A stretch of 64,000 nucleotides of DNA from Bacillota bacterium (GCA_023511455.1 JAIMBJ010000006.1:106739-170738); one strand, 5' to 3'; positions 1 through 9,782 are shown, numbered from the stretch's first letter. Translations and numbers: made by a program. Notes: generated by a model not told the origin, from the sequence alone.

Positions 1-1124
1 TCGACGCACTGGTTGCCGTGGAGATACCTGTCGTCGTTGTGCTCGGCTTCGGATTCCTTGGCTACCTGCTGGTCACTTACAACCGCTATGGGCGCGAGCC
101 CGAGCTGCCAGAGATAGAGTACGTGCGCGAGCCACCGCGTGACCTGCCTCCCGCCGTGGTGCCAGCTATTCTCACGCAGGGCAAGACGGTGCCGCTGGAA
201 GTGGTCAAGGGTTTCTCTGCCACCGTGCTGGAGGCAGCGAGGCTGGGGTATCTGCGCATCGAGGAGTTCGAAAATAGGAAGTTGTTGGGACTGGTGCGTA
301 GCATCGAGCGGCGTTACGTGCTTACTCCTGAGGGCAGCGCCTTGCTCAGGGATGGCAAAGTAGAACCACAAGGGCGGAAGGGGCGCGTGCTGGAGCCTCT
401 GGAGCAAGAGGCACTGCGTGTACTGTTTTTACGGGCTGGTGATGGCGAGTCGGTGACAGAGAGTGAGCTGCGTCGGTGGGCGGAGAAGACCTCCGGTAGC
501 AAAACGCAGGTGTATCGATTTGTAGAGAGGTGGGGTAAAGCGCTGCGACGATGGTTTGAGAAACAGTATTTCAGGCTTGATGACCCGGCAAGTGAGAAAG
601 CGAAGAAGCGCTTCTGGAAGAACCTTCTGATTATTGGAGGTATCGGCACGCTGGTAACGCTGCCGGTGAGCCTGTTCACCCTGCTGCCACTTGGAGTGGT
701 GCTGTCTGTGATTGCGGGTGTATCCCTCTCGCGGCGAAGCCCTGAAGCCGCACAAGAGTACCAGCGCTGGGATGCCTTCAGGCGGTTCATGACCGACTTC
801 TCCGCCATGCGCGAGGCAGGTGCAGACCTGTTGCCCTTGTGGGAGCAGTATCTTGTTTACGCGGTGTCACTGGGGGTAGCGGACAAACTCATTCACCATC
901 TCGCGCTGGTTGCGCAGGAACATGGCTACACCCTGACCAGCCCCTCTTGGTACCAGAGCGCGTCGGCGGACAGGTTTTCTGCGGACTCGGTGGCAGGTAT
1001 GACGAACTTTGTGCAAAACCTTCAGAGCCTGACCAGTGCGCTTTCTTCCAGCACCAGCAGTGGTGGCGGCTTCAGTGGCGGCGGGGGTGGCGGTGGCGGT
1101 GGAGGGAGTAGCAGTGCAGGATAA
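1..1124 (+). CDS. DUF2207-family membrane protein, C-terminal part (cut by window edge)
   Basis: The reading frame is open to the left edge, so the N-terminal half is missing; the first in-frame GTG at 18 is unlikely to be the true start. What remains starts with a membrane helix followed by YNRYGREPELP and a YVREPPRDLPPAVV segment, the usual junction in DUF2207 (YciQ-like) proteins. A helical cytosolic region follows, then a pair of membrane helices near residues 200-240, and the protein ends in a Gly/Ser-rich tail with about ten consecutive glycines, also typical of the family. It is followed 12 bp later by lemA, a frequent partner of DUF2207 genes. The molecular function of the family is unknown. 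Confidence 0.8.
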   Translation, partial: DALVAVEIPVVVVLGFGFLGYLLVTYNRYGREPELPEIEYVREPPRDLPPAVVPAILTQGKTVPLEVVKGFSATVLEAARLGYLRIEEFENRKLLGLVRSIERRYVLTPEGSALLRDGKVEPQGRKGRVLEPLEQEALRVLFLRAGDGESVTESELRRWAEKTSGSKTQVYRFVERWGKALRRWFEKQYFRLDDPASEKAKKRFWKNLLIIGGIGTLVTLPVSLFTLLPLGVVLSVIAGVSLSRRSPEAAQEYQRWDAFRRFMTDFSAMREAGADLLPLWEQYLVYAVSLGVADKLIHHLALVAQEHGYTLTSPSWYQSASADRFSADSVAGMTNFVQNLQSLTSALSSSTSSGGGFSGGGGGGGGGGSSSAG

Positions 1125-1136
1125 GGAGAGAGAACA

Positions 1137-1673
1137 ATGTGGACGATTGTCATCGTGTTGATAGTCGCCATCTGGGCAATAGCCACCTACAACCGTTTGC
1201 TGGTCTATCGCCATCGGGTAGAGAACGCGCGAGCGCAGGTGGATGTGCAGCTGAAGAGGCGGTATGACCTGATACCCCGACTTGTCGAGACGGTACGCGG
1301 TTACGCCCAGCACGAGGAGCGTATCTTCGAGCGCATCGCGGAGCTGCGGACGCAGGCGTTGCAGTCGCTGACGCCCCAGCAACAGGAAGCTCTGGAGGAG
1401 GAGGTGCGTCACGGCATCAGCAATCTCATTGCTCTGGCTGAGTCCTATCCTGAGCTGAAGGCGAATCAGAACTTCCTGAGCCTTCAGGAGGATCTGAGCG
1501 ACACTGAGGACAAAATCCGCTACGCCCGCCAGTTCTATAACGACACCGTCATGCGCTACAACCTGTCCATCCAGCGCTTCCCGACCCTGCTCATTGCACC
1601 GCTGATGGGTTTCCGCGAGCAGCCGTTGTTCACGCTGGACCACGCGGTGCAGGAGAGGGAAGTGCCCGGATAG
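1137..1673 (+). CDS. lemA: LemA family protein
   Basis: A 178-residue protein with one N-terminal membrane helix (MWTIVIVLIVAIWAIATYNR) and a long helical body. The family signature is visible after the helix: NRLLVYRHRVENARAQVDVQ, then RRYDLIPRLVETVRGYAQHE, then FYNDTVMRYN near residue 140. The length matches LemA proteins. ATG at 1137 is preceded by a purine-rich AAGGAGAG site. It lies 12 bp after the DUF2207 gene, so the two are probably one transcript. LemA proteins are membrane-anchored helical bundles of unclear biochemical role. Confidence 0.92.
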   Translation: MWTIVIVLIVAIWAIATYNRLLVYRHRVENARAQVDVQLKRRYDLIPRLVETVRGYAQHEERIFERIAELRTQALQSLTPQQQEALEEEVRHGISNLIALAESYPELKANQNFLSLQEDLSDTEDKIRYARQFYNDTVMRYNLSIQRFPTLLIAPLMGFREQPLFTLDHAVQEREVPG

Positions 1674-1752
1674 CTGCTTTTTGATTGAGACCTAACCACG
1701 CAGACAGGCGGGAGTGTACATTTTATCTGGTGCCGCCTTTCCTCATCCTCTG

Positions 1753-1781
1753 TTGACATTACTGGCAAAGAACACTATGAT
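1753..1781 (+). promoter_or_regulatory. sigma70-type promoter for the beta-helix/dockerin gene
   Basis: TTGACA at 1753-1758 and TATGAT at 1776-1781 are separated by 17 bp. The start codon of the next gene is at 1817, giving a leader of about 28 nt with a GAAAGGAGAG ribosome binding site. Confidence 0.75.
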
Positions 1782-1816
1782 AGTATCGCAAAACATCTGA
1801 GAAAGGAGAGAGGAAG

Positions 1817-4381
1817 ATGGCACGCTCGGTCAGCCTTTGGGGCGTCCTTTCCTGCGTACTCTTATTCCACGCGTCTGTGCTTGCCAGAACCCTGTACGTG
1901 ACCACAGATGGCGATGACGCAAACAGCGGCGAGAGCTGGGCGCAGGCAAAGCGTACGGTCGGCGCGGCGGTCTCTGCGGCAGTTTCCGGCGATGAAATCT
2001 GGGTTGCCCGGGGCGTGTATCAGGAGAACCTCATCCTGGAGGGGGGCATTAAACTCCATGGTGGTTTTGTCGGCACAGAGACCACCCTGGACGAACGTCC
2101 GCCTTTCCCTCGCCCGGAGCCTGACCCCAACGAGACGGTGCTGGATGGCGGGCAGATAGACAGGGTAATCACCGTTTTGGATACCGAGACGGCGGCAGTG
2201 CTGATAGATGGTTTCACCATCCGTAACGGTTCGCAAGCGGACTATGGTGGAGGGGTGTACTGCGTATCGGCGCCGTTACATATACAAAACTGCACTGTTA
2301 CCGGGTGTGTTGCCCTGATTAGAGGGGGAGGCATCTGTTTCGGAGCGGGATCGCACATCCGCAACTGCATCATCACGTATAACGAGGCGCTGGGAGGGGG
2401 TGGTCTGTGCGGTGGTGGCGAGCAAGAGATCACCCTGATTGAGGACTGTTTCATTGCCTACAACAGGGCTGGCACCGGAGGCGGTTTTGATTTTCAGGGC
2501 GGGCGCACCGAGATGCGACGGTGCAGTTTTGAGGGCAATGTCGCCACCTATGAGGGTGGTGGAGGCATCGTGTCGATGACATGTGTGCTGCGTCTGCTAG
2601 AGTGCAGCTTCATCGAGAACGTCGCCGGCACTGACGGAGGTGCTTTAGAACACATCGGCGAGAACACCGAGATAATCAAATGTCAATTTGTCGGCAATCA
2701 GGCTGTCACCGGCGGAGCCATCATGTGTACGCGCTGGGGGCTGGCTGTCAGTGATAGCACCTTTTTGCGGAACAGTGCTTCCCGCTGGGGCGGTGCGGTA
2801 CGACTGTTTTATACCGTCAGCAACCCGAGATTCCAGCGATGCGTGTTTATGTACAACACCGCTTCCTACGGTGGTGCAATCCTCGCGGACAACTACACGA
2901 TGGGCTCTTTTGGAGACTGTATCATTGCCCGCAACACCGCGCGGGTAGACGGAGGAGGAGTGGCACTGTATTATCATTGCCTGACCACTTTCTTTGGCTG
3001 TACCATCGCCGATAACTATGCCTGGCGCGATGGCGGTGGGATGTTCTTGATGACGACCAGCTACTATCAACAGGTGTCCAACTGCACGATTATCCGCAAT
3101 CGGGCGTTGGGAAGCGGTGGAGGTATAGTCTTTACCGATTCTGCGTCGCCCGGCATTCAGCGCTGCGTCGTCATCAGTAATTCTGCGGTGCGCGACGGCG
3201 CAGGCATATTCTGTCGCACAGGTAGCTCTCCCAAACTGGAGGATTGCCTCATCCTCGACAACGCGTCCGAGAACAACGGGGGAGGGGTCTACCTCATAGA
3301 TGGCTCCAATGCGGTTCTTGACGGGTGTGCCGTCGCCTACAACAGCACCAAGAACTCCGGCGGCGGTATCTACGCCTACAATGCCTCGCCGGTAGTGACC
3401 AGCAGTTTAGTCTCTGGCAACACTGCCAGCTACTACGGAGGCGGACTGTACTGCGAATGGCGTGCATCTCCACAGGTGTTGAACAGCCTGATACTGGATA
3501 ACACCGCGCAGCGGTACGGGGGCGGCATGTACATCTACCGCGAGTGCGTTCCTGTTGTGACGAACTGTACATTTGCATTCAACACCGCACCCAATCAGGG
3601 AGGCGGCGTCTACACGTACGGCTCGTCGCCCTCTATCGTCAACACGGTTGTGGCGTTCAATACCTCCGGTATCTTCCGGTCGGGAGGTAGCCCAGTTCTG
3701 CGCTATAACTGCGTCTACGGCAACACCGCCTACAATTACAAGGGCATCACCGACCCTACGGGCACCAACGGCAATATCTCGGTAGACCCGCTGCTGACCG
3801 GACGTAACGGGCACCTGTTGCCCGGCTCGCCGTGCGTCGATGCGGGTGATAACGGATCTGCCAGTGGCGACTGGAAGGATGTGGACGGCGAGGCACGTAT
3901 TGCGGGAGCGTCGGTAGACATAGGCGCGGATGAGTTCTTACCGCCAACGGTCAGCGGCACACTTACGTTTGGCGATTACAGCGCACCGGTTCCGCCTGTG
4001 GTGGATATGGAAGTGCGCATGGGTGCCGCTTCTGTGATACGCGCGGTCTGGCTCGGAGCCGATGGTTCATTCACACTGCCATCCGCGCCCACTGGCACGT
4101 TTGACCTGTCCCTCAAGCCTTCGCACTGGTTGAGACGAACGGTGGGGGTGGATACCTCGTTTGGCAGCGTGCAGGGAGTGGACATCCAGCTGGTCAACGG
4201 CGATATCGATGGGGACAATGAGGTAACCCTGCTGGACTTCGGACAGATGGTTGCCGCGTTCGGAGCCGTGCCCGGCGACGAGAACTGGAACACGAACGCC
4301 GATTTAGACGGTGATGGAGAGGTGACGCTCTTCGATCTCGGCGTGCTGGTGCGCAATTTCGGCGAGATAGGGGACGAGTAG
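1817..4381 (+). CDS. secreted right-handed beta-helix protein with C-terminal dockerin-like repeats
   Basis: An 854-residue exported protein. Residues 1-24 form a signal peptide ending near VLARTLYV. The N-terminal part (DGDDANSGESWAQAKRTV) is the common start of bacterial parallel beta-helix proteins. From about residue 130 to 630 there are many imperfect 20-25 residue rungs with NNTA..GGG(V/I)Y cores, the Pmp/beta-helix pattern. A beta-sandwich-like segment follows, then two calcium-binding dockerin type I repeats (DIDGDNEVTLLDF and DLDGDGEVTLFDL). Likely a cell-surface or secreted polysaccharide-binding or lyase-like protein; no catalytic residues can be assigned. It converges with the isomerase gene, leaving 1 bp between them. 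Confidence 0.88.
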   Translation: MARSVSLWGVLSCVLLFHASVLARTLYVTTDGDDANSGESWAQAKRTVGAAVSAAVSGDEIWVARGVYQENLILEGGIKLHGGFVGTETTLDERPPFPRPEPDPNETVLDGGQIDRVITVLDTETAAVLIDGFTIRNGSQADYGGGVYCVSAPLHIQNCTVTGCVALIRGGGICFGAGSHIRNCIITYNEALGGGGLCGGGEQEITLIEDCFIAYNRAGTGGGFDFQGGRTEMRRCSFEGNVATYEGGGGIVSMTCVLRLLECSFIENVAGTDGGALEHIGENTEIIKCQFVGNQAVTGGAIMCTRWGLAVSDSTFLRNSASRWGGAVRLFYTVSNPRFQRCVFMYNTASYGGAILADNYTMGSFGDCIIARNTARVDGGGVALYYHCLTTFFGCTIADNYAWRDGGGMFLMTTSYYQQVSNCTIIRNRALGSGGGIVFTDSASPGIQRCVVISNSAVRDGAGIFCRTGSSPKLEDCLILDNASENNGGGVYLIDGSNAVLDGCAVAYNSTKNSGGGIYAYNASPVVTSSLVSGNTASYYGGGLYCEWRASPQVLNSLILDNTAQRYGGGMYIYRECVPVVTNCTFAFNTAPNQGGGVYTYGSSPSIVNTVVAFNTSGIFRSGGSPVLRYNCVYGNTAYNYKGITDPTGTNGNISVDPLLTGRNGHLLPGSPCVDAGDNGSASGDWKDVDGEARIAGASVDIGADEFLPPTVSGTLTFGDYSAPVPPVVDMEVRMGAASVIRAVWLGADGSFTLPSAPTGTFDLSLKPSHWLRRTVGVDTSFGSVQGVDIQLVNGDIDGDNEVTLLDFGQMVAAFGAVPGDENWNTNADLDGDGEVTLFDLGVLVRNFGEIGDE

Positions 4382-4382
4382 T

Positions 4383-5204
4383 TTATGCAGTCCTGCCGAG
4401 AGCACGCAGCAGGTTTCTCAGGCTGACGGCGGCGATGGTTTCCGCACCGTCCGAATAATCGAACACCTCCACCGACACGTAACCTTTGTAGCCGACCTCC
4501 TGCAGTGTTTGCAGGATAGGCGCGATGTCCACATCACCCATGCCGGGCCCTTTCAGATTGGGGTCGTTGGCATGGAAGTGCGCGAACCAGCCTGCGGAGT
4601 CACGGATAATCTGTGGGATGGGCGTGCCTTCGGAGCTCATCGCTTTGATGTCGAGAATGATGCGGGCGGCAGGGCTATCCAGCGACCGTGCGAATCGAAC
4701 GGCGTCTTCCGCACGGTTGAGGAAGTTGGTCTCTGCGGGAGAAAGCGGTTCGATGCACCACGTGACACCGCGCTCCTCCGCCGCCTTCACCGCAGGGCGC
4801 AGGGTCTCCTGTGCCCAGTCCCACGCCTGTTCGTGCGAGACGCCCGGTAGCACACTGCGCTGTTTAGGCGAGCCTAGCACCAGCACCTTGCCGCCGATGT
4901 CGGCGCAGAAGTGTGCCAGCGCGACCAGGTATTGTGCAGTGCGGCGGCGAACTTCCGCATCAGGAGTGGTGAGATGCAGTCCCTCCGGCTTGACCAGCAG
5001 CCAGTGCAGTCCGGCAATCTCCACGCCTGCCTCGCGTGCCTGCTGGCGGATAGCGCGGCGCTCATCAGGAGTGATTTGCTCCACATTGTCCGCGAGCGTG
5101 AAGGGGGCGATTTCCACCGCGTGATAGCCCAGTCCCGCGCAGTAACGCATCACGCGCGGCAGATCCCATCCCTGGAACAGCTCATTACAAATGGCAAAGC
5201 GCAT
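4383..5204 (-). CDS. sugar phosphate isomerase/epimerase family protein
   Basis: A 273-residue TIM-barrel protein of the AP endonuclease 2-like (xylose isomerase-like) superfamily. It opens with MRFAICNELFQGWDL and has the typical strand and metal-ligand segments: HAVEIAPF, AGLHWLLV, WCIEPL with the conserved Glu, ILDIKAM, WFAHFHANDPN and YVSVEVFDY near the C-terminus. Proteins of this kind isomerise or epimerise ketoses such as hydroxypyruvate, inosose or tagatose derivatives; the substrate cannot be read from the sequence. ATG at 5204 has GGAGG six bases upstream. It is divergent from the GH116 gene. Confidence 0.85.
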   Translation of the reverse strand: MRFAICNELFQGWDLPRVMRYCAGLGYHAVEIAPFTLADNVEQITPDERRAIRQQAREAGVEIAGLHWLLVKPEGLHLTTPDAEVRRRTAQYLVALAHFCADIGGKVLVLGSPKQRSVLPGVSHEQAWDWAQETLRPAVKAAEERGVTWCIEPLSPAETNFLNRAEDAVRFARSLDSPAARIILDIKAMSSEGTPIPQIIRDSAGWFAHFHANDPNLKGPGMGDVDIAPILQTLQEVGYKGYVSVEVFDYSDGAETIAAVSLRNLLRALGRTA

Positions 5205-5233
5205 CCATGACCTCCCCGACGGATGTCGCGTCC

Positions 5234-5262
5234 ATTGTACCGAAAACGCGATGGCTCGTCAA
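5234..5262 (-). promoter_or_regulatory. promoter of the sugar isomerase gene
   Basis: Reading leftward, TTGACG (5262-5257) and TACAAT (5239-5234) are separated by exactly 17 bp. The isomerase ATG is 30 bp further on. Confidence 0.7.
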
Positions 5263-5356
5263 GCGAGAAGCAGGAAATCGTGAAGGAGCCATCGTAGCAC
5301 GTTTCATAAACAGGCTTGTGGAGCGTTGTCATCACTTCGTTGTGCAGGAGAGACGC

Positions 5357-7936
5357 ATGAAAGCCAAAAACCCGCAAATCCCGTACACGCTGGCTGAACT
5401 ATTGGCGCAGGGTAAACCCCGTCTCTATCGGGGAAGGCAGCTGGACCAGATTGCCTTTCCATTGGGTGGTATCGGCACCGGCACCATCTCGCTGGGCGGG
5501 TGGGGGCAGCTGCGCGACTTCGAAATCTTCAACCGCCCGCACAAAGGTTTGATGTTTGATTATACCTTCTTTACCTTGCATGCAAGCACCGCCGACGGTT
5601 ATTCGGTCACGCGCGTGGTGCAGGGTCCAGTCGGTGGAGACAACTTCGCCGGCGACGGCAGCGGTGGCTTGAATCGAACAAACGGCGGTGGTTTGCCACA
5701 CTTTCGCACGGCGGTGTTCGAAGGGGCGTTCCCATTTGCACGGCTCCATCTGGAAGACCCCAAAGTGCCCCTGCGCGTGAAGCTGGAGGCATGGAACCCC
5801 TTTATCCCGCTGAACCCCGACGACTCCGGCTTGCCCATCGCCATTTTCGACTTTACGCTGTACAACCCCACTGACGCAATGGTAGAGACGGTGCTGTACG
5901 CCAATCTGGAGAACAAGCTGGGTTATCCCGACACTGGTGGCGGGGTAATCGAACCGTATCACAGCGACGGGCTGCGCGGCTTGAAGATGTCCACACGCAA
6001 ACATCCCCCAGAATCGCCTCGCTACGGCACGCTGGCGCTGGTAACCCCATACGACCGGGTAAAAGTGCAGACCCACTGGCTGCGCGCGGGGTGGTTTGAC
6101 ACGCTGGACGACTTCTGGCGGCAGGCGAGCAGGGGAGACCTGCGTGAGAACACCGAACCTGCCAGCCGTGAGCAGGGAACGGACGTGGGCACAATCGCCC
6201 TGCAAGCGACGGTTCCGCCCTGCGGAGAGGTACGCTTATCCGTCTGGATTGTCTGGCACATGCCCAACTTCGAGATGTACTGGTCGCCCGCCGAGCCAAA
6301 GCCTATTTGGAAGAACTATTATGCCACCCTGTATCCCGATGCGATTGCCGTCGCGGAATATGTCGCCCAGAACATCACCCGACTGGAGAAGGATACCCGC
6401 GTCTTCACCGATGCACTCTGGTCGTCCACTCTGCCCGAGCCCGTGCTGGATGCAGTGAGCTCGCAAATCTCCATCCTGAAAACGACGACCTGCCTGCGCC
6501 TGCCTGACGGTACGTTCTATGGGTTTGAGGGATGCAATCCCCAGCATGGCTGCTGCGAGGGAACCTGCACGCACGTATGGAACTACGCGCAGGCGCTGGC
6601 ATATCTGTTCCCGTCGCTAGAGCGCAGTATCCGCGAAAAGGACTACGCGATTAACCTGCACGCGGACGGCCACATGACCTTCCGAATGCCCCTGCCGTTG
6701 GGCACTATCCCCGAACCCACGTTCCACGCCGCGGCGGATGGGCAAATGGGCGGCATCCTGAAGATGTACCGCGACTGGCAGGTCTGTGGTAATGACGAAT
6801 GGCTGCGCGCCTTGTGGCCCAGTGTCAAACGCGCGCTAGAGTACGCGTGGGTCCAGTGGGACAGGGACAAGGACGGCGTCATGGAGGGAGTTCAGCACAA
6901 CACCTACGATATCGAGTTTCACGGTCCCAACACCATGATGGGCAGTTTTTATCTGGGCGCGCTGCGGGCGGCTGAAGAGATGGCGCGCTATCTGGGAGAA
7001 CAAGACAAAGCGGAAGAGTACCGCAGGGTCTACGAGAGCGGTCGGGCGTGGATGGATGAGCATCTGTTCAACGGCGAGTTCTACATCCACGAGGTGCGCC
7101 CCGCCTCGCCCGAGATGTCCACTGACCTACAAGACCCCAACGCCCCTCGATACCAGCTGGGCAAAGGATGTCTCTCAGACCAGCTCATCGGGCAGTGGTA
7201 TGCGCGCATGTTGAGGCTGGGCGACCTGTTTGCATCCGAGCATGTGCGCAGGGCGTTGCAGTCGGTCTTCCGCTATAACTGGAAAAGCGACCTCTCGGAG
7301 CACGCCAACCCGCAGCGTATCTACGCTCTGAACGACGAAGCGGGATTGCTGCTCGCAACGTGGCCGCATGGTGGCAGACCGTTGTTCCCGTTCCCGTACT
7401 CGGATGAGGTATGGACGGGCATCGAGTATCAGGTCGCCAGCCATCTTATCTACGAAGGCTTCGTCGAGGAAGGGCTGGCTATCGTGAAGGGGGTGCGCGA
7501 CCGCTACAACGGCGAACGGCGCAACCCGTGGAACGAGTTCGAATGCGGCAACCACTATGCCCGCGCCATGGCGTCGTACGCGCTGTTGCTGGCTCTATCC
7601 GACTTCTTCTACTCCGCGCCGAGAGGATTACTGCGTTTTGCGCCGCGCATATACCCGGAAGATTTCGCCTGCTTCTTCTCGGTCGATTCGGGGTGGGGTG
7701 TAGTGAGACAAACCTTCGGTGCAGGCTATAAGCGGGCAGAGGTGCAGGTTCACAGGGGCAGCGTGACGCTGCGCGAGGTGCAGCTCGGCTTCGCGGTGCA
7801 ACAGCCGCACGTGCATGTGGTGGGTAAAGCCGTACAGGCGACCACCACCCCGCTTGCGGAAGGAGGTACACGGGTCACCTTTGCAGAGCTGGTGACAGTG
7901 CGGCAGGGCGAGACGTTGGTGATCGAAGGGGCGTAG
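5357..7936 (+). CDS. GBA2-like glycoside hydrolase family 116 enzyme
   Basis: An 859-residue protein resembling non-lysosomal glucosylceramidase (GBA2, GH116). The N-terminal beta-sandwich has the family opening IAFPLGGIGTGTISLGGWG and a domain of about 350 residues; an (alpha/alpha)6 barrel follows. By alignment from memory with human GBA2, the nucleophile is E401 in CCEGTCTHVWNY and the acid/base is D518 in QHNTYDIEF. No signal peptide is seen, so it is probably cytosolic and acts on beta-glucosides or beta-xylosides. The open frame extends to 5207, but ATG 5357 (MKAKNPQ) is chosen because GCAGGAGAG sits just before it and the upstream residues are not family-like. Confidence 0.88.
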   Translation: MKAKNPQIPYTLAELLAQGKPRLYRGRQLDQIAFPLGGIGTGTISLGGWGQLRDFEIFNRPHKGLMFDYTFFTLHASTADGYSVTRVVQGPVGGDNFAGDGSGGLNRTNGGGLPHFRTAVFEGAFPFARLHLEDPKVPLRVKLEAWNPFIPLNPDDSGLPIAIFDFTLYNPTDAMVETVLYANLENKLGYPDTGGGVIEPYHSDGLRGLKMSTRKHPPESPRYGTLALVTPYDRVKVQTHWLRAGWFDTLDDFWRQASRGDLRENTEPASREQGTDVGTIALQATVPPCGEVRLSVWIVWHMPNFEMYWSPAEPKPIWKNYYATLYPDAIAVAEYVAQNITRLEKDTRVFTDALWSSTLPEPVLDAVSSQISILKTTTCLRLPDGTFYGFEGCNPQHGCCEGTCTHVWNYAQALAYLFPSLERSIREKDYAINLHADGHMTFRMPLPLGTIPEPTFHAAADGQMGGILKMYRDWQVCGNDEWLRALWPSVKRALEYAWVQWDRDKDGVMEGVQHNTYDIEFHGPNTMMGSFYLGALRAAEEMARYLGEQDKAEEYRRVYESGRAWMDEHLFNGEFYIHEVRPASPEMSTDLQDPNAPRYQLGKGCLSDQLIGQWYARMLRLGDLFASEHVRRALQSVFRYNWKSDLSEHANPQRIYALNDEAGLLLATWPHGGRPLFPFPYSDEVWTGIEYQVASHLIYEGFVEEGLAIVKGVRDRYNGERRNPWNEFECGNHYARAMASYALLLALSDFFYSAPRGLLRFAPRIYPEDFACFFSVDSGWGVVRQTFGAGYKRAEVQVHRGSVTLREVQLGFAVQQPHVHVVGKAVQATTTPLAEGGTRVTFAELVTVRQGETLVIEGA

Positions 7937-7939
7937 AAT

Positions 7940-8296
7940 CTACTCCTCCACCGGTGAGAAGTAGATAACGGTGACAATCTCCTCCATCGCGAGGGGGCGA
8001 TCGTAGATGCGCTCCAGCAAGTCGCGCACGTCCTCGGCGGTGCGAAACTCGGGGTTCTCACGGCTGATGTCGCGTGGGGTGAGCTCCGCCAGCGGTTTGA
8101 CCTCCACGCGGTCGATGATGGCGGTGAACAGCTTGTGCCTGCGGGCGAAGCGGTTGCCGACGGTAACCCATACCAGCTGCCCCGCGCGATACTTGTCGGT
8201 TTTGTCGCCCAGACGAATGGTGACCGTCTTGCGATGGCTGCGCAACAGGTTCTCGTAAATATCGGGATAAAAGTTCAGTGCAAACATTGCGCTCAC
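7940..8296 (-). CDS. ASCH domain protein
   Basis: A 118-residue protein with the ASCH fold pattern: ALNFYPDIYENLLRSHRKTVTIRLGDK at the start (N-terminal strand and conserved Lys/Thr/Arg), then GQLVWVTVGNRF and IDRVEVKPLAELT, and a C-terminal VTVIYFSP strand. ASCH domains bind RNA or modified bases and some are coactivators or cytidine-derivative amidohydrolases; the role here is unknown. GTG at 8296 has GAGGG five bases upstream, while the internal ATG at 8287 is less well spaced. It is in a leftward group with an 86-residue protein and metK, and converges with the GH116 gene with a 3 bp gap. Confidence 0.75.
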   Translation of the reverse strand: MSAMFALNFYPDIYENLLRSHRKTVTIRLGDKTDKYRAGQLVWVTVGNRFARRHKLFTAIIDRVEVKPLAELTPRDISRENPEFRTAEDVRDLLERIYDRPLAMEEIVTVIYFSPVEE

Positions 8297-8305
8297 AGTT
8301 TCCCT

Positions 8306-8566
8306 CTAATCCTCACCGATTTGTTGTTGCAAGGCGTCGGCAGACAGTGTAAAGCGGATAGAATCTTCGACGAATTGTGTAATCAGTTCCTCTTCGTACA
8401 GCACGCGCACCTGCTCGCGCGTCTGTTCAATCTGCTCGGGCGGCGTGGAGGGGTCTTCCTCCATCCGGCGCAGCTTTGCCTCCAGTGCGTGTCGCAGCTC
8501 GCGCAGTGTGGAGGCTCGGGGCTTACCGTCCAGAAACTCTTCGATGACCCGCTCCACGTCGTCCAT
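8306..8566 (-). CDS. small hypothetical charged helical protein
   Basis: An 86-residue protein rich in Glu, Arg and Leu, predicted by eye to be almost all helical (VERVIEEFLDG, LRELRHALEAKLRRMEED, IEQTREQVRVLYEEELI). No family recognised, no membrane segment or signal peptide. It sits between metK (6 bp upstream) and the ASCH gene (9 bp downstream), so it is probably translated from the metK transcript. It could be a small adaptor or dimerising protein; nothing more can be supported. Confidence 0.6.
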   Translation of the reverse strand: MDDVERVIEEFLDGKPRASTLRELRHALEAKLRRMEEDPSTPPEQIEQTREQVRVLYEEELITQFVEDSIRFTLSADALQQQIGED

Positions 8567-8572
8567 ATCTCG

Positions 8573-9733
8573 CTATTTCAGTAAGTGTGCCTTATCGGTC
8601 TTCTCCCAGGGGAACTCCGGATTGCCGAAGTGCCCGTTCTTCGCGGTGCGCAGATAGCATACGTTTTCCGTCAGCAGACCGAGGTCGCGGATAATGGAAC
8701 GCGGGCGGAAATCGAAGATGTCCATCACCCGCTTCAGAATCTGCTCTTCTGGGATGGTGTTCGTACCGAAGCAGTCGATCGTCAAAGACACCGGTTCGGC
8801 TCGTCCGATAGCGTAGGCGATTTGCAATTCGCACCGTTCCGCCAGTCCTGCTGCCACGACATTCTTCGCCACGTAGCGCATCATATAGGTCGCCGAGCGG
8901 TCGACTTTGGTGGGGTCTTTGCCTGAGAACGCGCCGCCGCCGTGTCGAGCCATGCCACCGTAGGTGTCCACCATGATTTTGCGACCGGTAACGCCCGTGT
9001 CCGCCTGTGGTCCTCCGATTTCGAAACGCCCCGTCGGGTTGCACAGGAAACGGAAGTCTCCTTTGTTGAAGGGCTGATAATGCTTCAGTACCGGCTCCAA
9101 AACGTGCTCTTTGACGATTTCCATCACATCCTGCTGTGACAGATGGGGTTCGTGTTGCGCGGAAACGAGTACCGTGTCGATACGATAGGGCTTGCCATCC
9201 ACGTATTCGATGGTCACCTGCGACTTGCCGTCGGGACGTAAGCCGAGTTCGGGATTCTGCTTGCGTACCTGCGCCAGCTGGCGGGTGAGGTGGTGCGCAA
9301 TGGTGATGGGCAGGGGCATCAGCTGTTCGGTTTCGGTGCAGGCATAACCGAACATCATACCCTGGTCTCCCGCGCCGCCCGTGTTGACGCCCTGCGCGAT
9401 GTCCGGCGATTGCTTCTGGATGGCAACCATGACGCCCGTTGTATCGCCATCGAAGCCGTAGTCGGTGTGCGTGTAGCCGACATCGTTAATGGTCTTTCGC
9501 ACCACATCGGGGATTTCCACGTAGCCGTGCGTGGTGAGCTCACCAGCAACGACCGCCAGCCCGCGTGTGAGCAGTGTTTCGATGGCAACCCGCGAGTACT
9601 CTTCGATGGGCAGGTTTGCCTCGCGGTCCTGTTTCAAACATTCGTCCAGAATGGCATCGCTAATCTGGTCCGCCAGTTTATCGGGGTGTGCCTCGGTCAC
9701 GCTCTCCGAGGTAAAAAGCATCCGTCTTGCCAT
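8573..9733 (-). CDS. metK: S-adenosylmethionine synthetase
   Basis: A 386-residue methionine adenosyltransferase that makes AdoMet from methionine and ATP. Visible signatures: [20 protein letters not shown] at the start, [12 protein letters not shown] in the first third, [21 protein letters not shown] and the P-loop-like [16 protein letters not shown] later. Length fits the family (380-400). The open frame continues 74 codons further upstream but that stretch contains the promoter and hairpin; ATG 9733 ([11 protein letters not shown]) or ATG 9745 (MDSKMARR, with AAAAGGA upstream) are the realistic starts. It heads a leftward group with the 86-residue protein and ASCH gene. Confidence 0.96.
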   Translation of the reverse strand: MARRMLFTSESVTEAHPDKLADQISDAILDECLKQDREANLPIEEYSRVAIETLLTRGLAVVAGELTTHGYVEIPDVVRKTINDVGYTHTDYGFDGDTTGVMVAIQKQSPDIAQGVNTGGAGDQGMMFGYACTETEQLMPLPITIAHHLTRQLAQVRKQNPELGLRPDGKSQVTIEYVDGKPYRIDTVLVSAQHEPHLSQQDVMEIVKEHVLEPVLKHYQPFNKGDFRFLCNPTGRFEIGGPQADTGVTGRKIMVDTYGGMARHGGGAFSGKDPTKVDRSATYMMRYVAKNVVAAGLAERCELQIAYAIGRAEPVSLTIDCFGTNTIPEEQILKRVMDIFDFRPRSIIRDLGLLTENVCYLRTAKNGHFGNPEFPWEKTDKAHLLK

Positions 9734-9782
9734 CTTGCTGTCCATCCTTTTCTGCCCCATCAGGCATGGGAATGTGTTCATC

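Noticed and set aside
867..1643. 258-codon leftward frame over lemA
   Set aside because: Antisense shadow of lemA and the DUF2207 end; no ribosome binding site and no family-like motif.
2400..3700. Possible CRISPR-like or tandem DNA repeats in the beta-helix gene
   Set aside because: The periodicity is at protein level (beta-helix rungs); DNA units are divergent and without spacers.
5207..5356. Upstream extension of the GH116 frame
   Set aside because: It overlaps the isomerase promoter and the extra 50 residues are not GH116-like; ATG 5357 has a good ribosome binding site.
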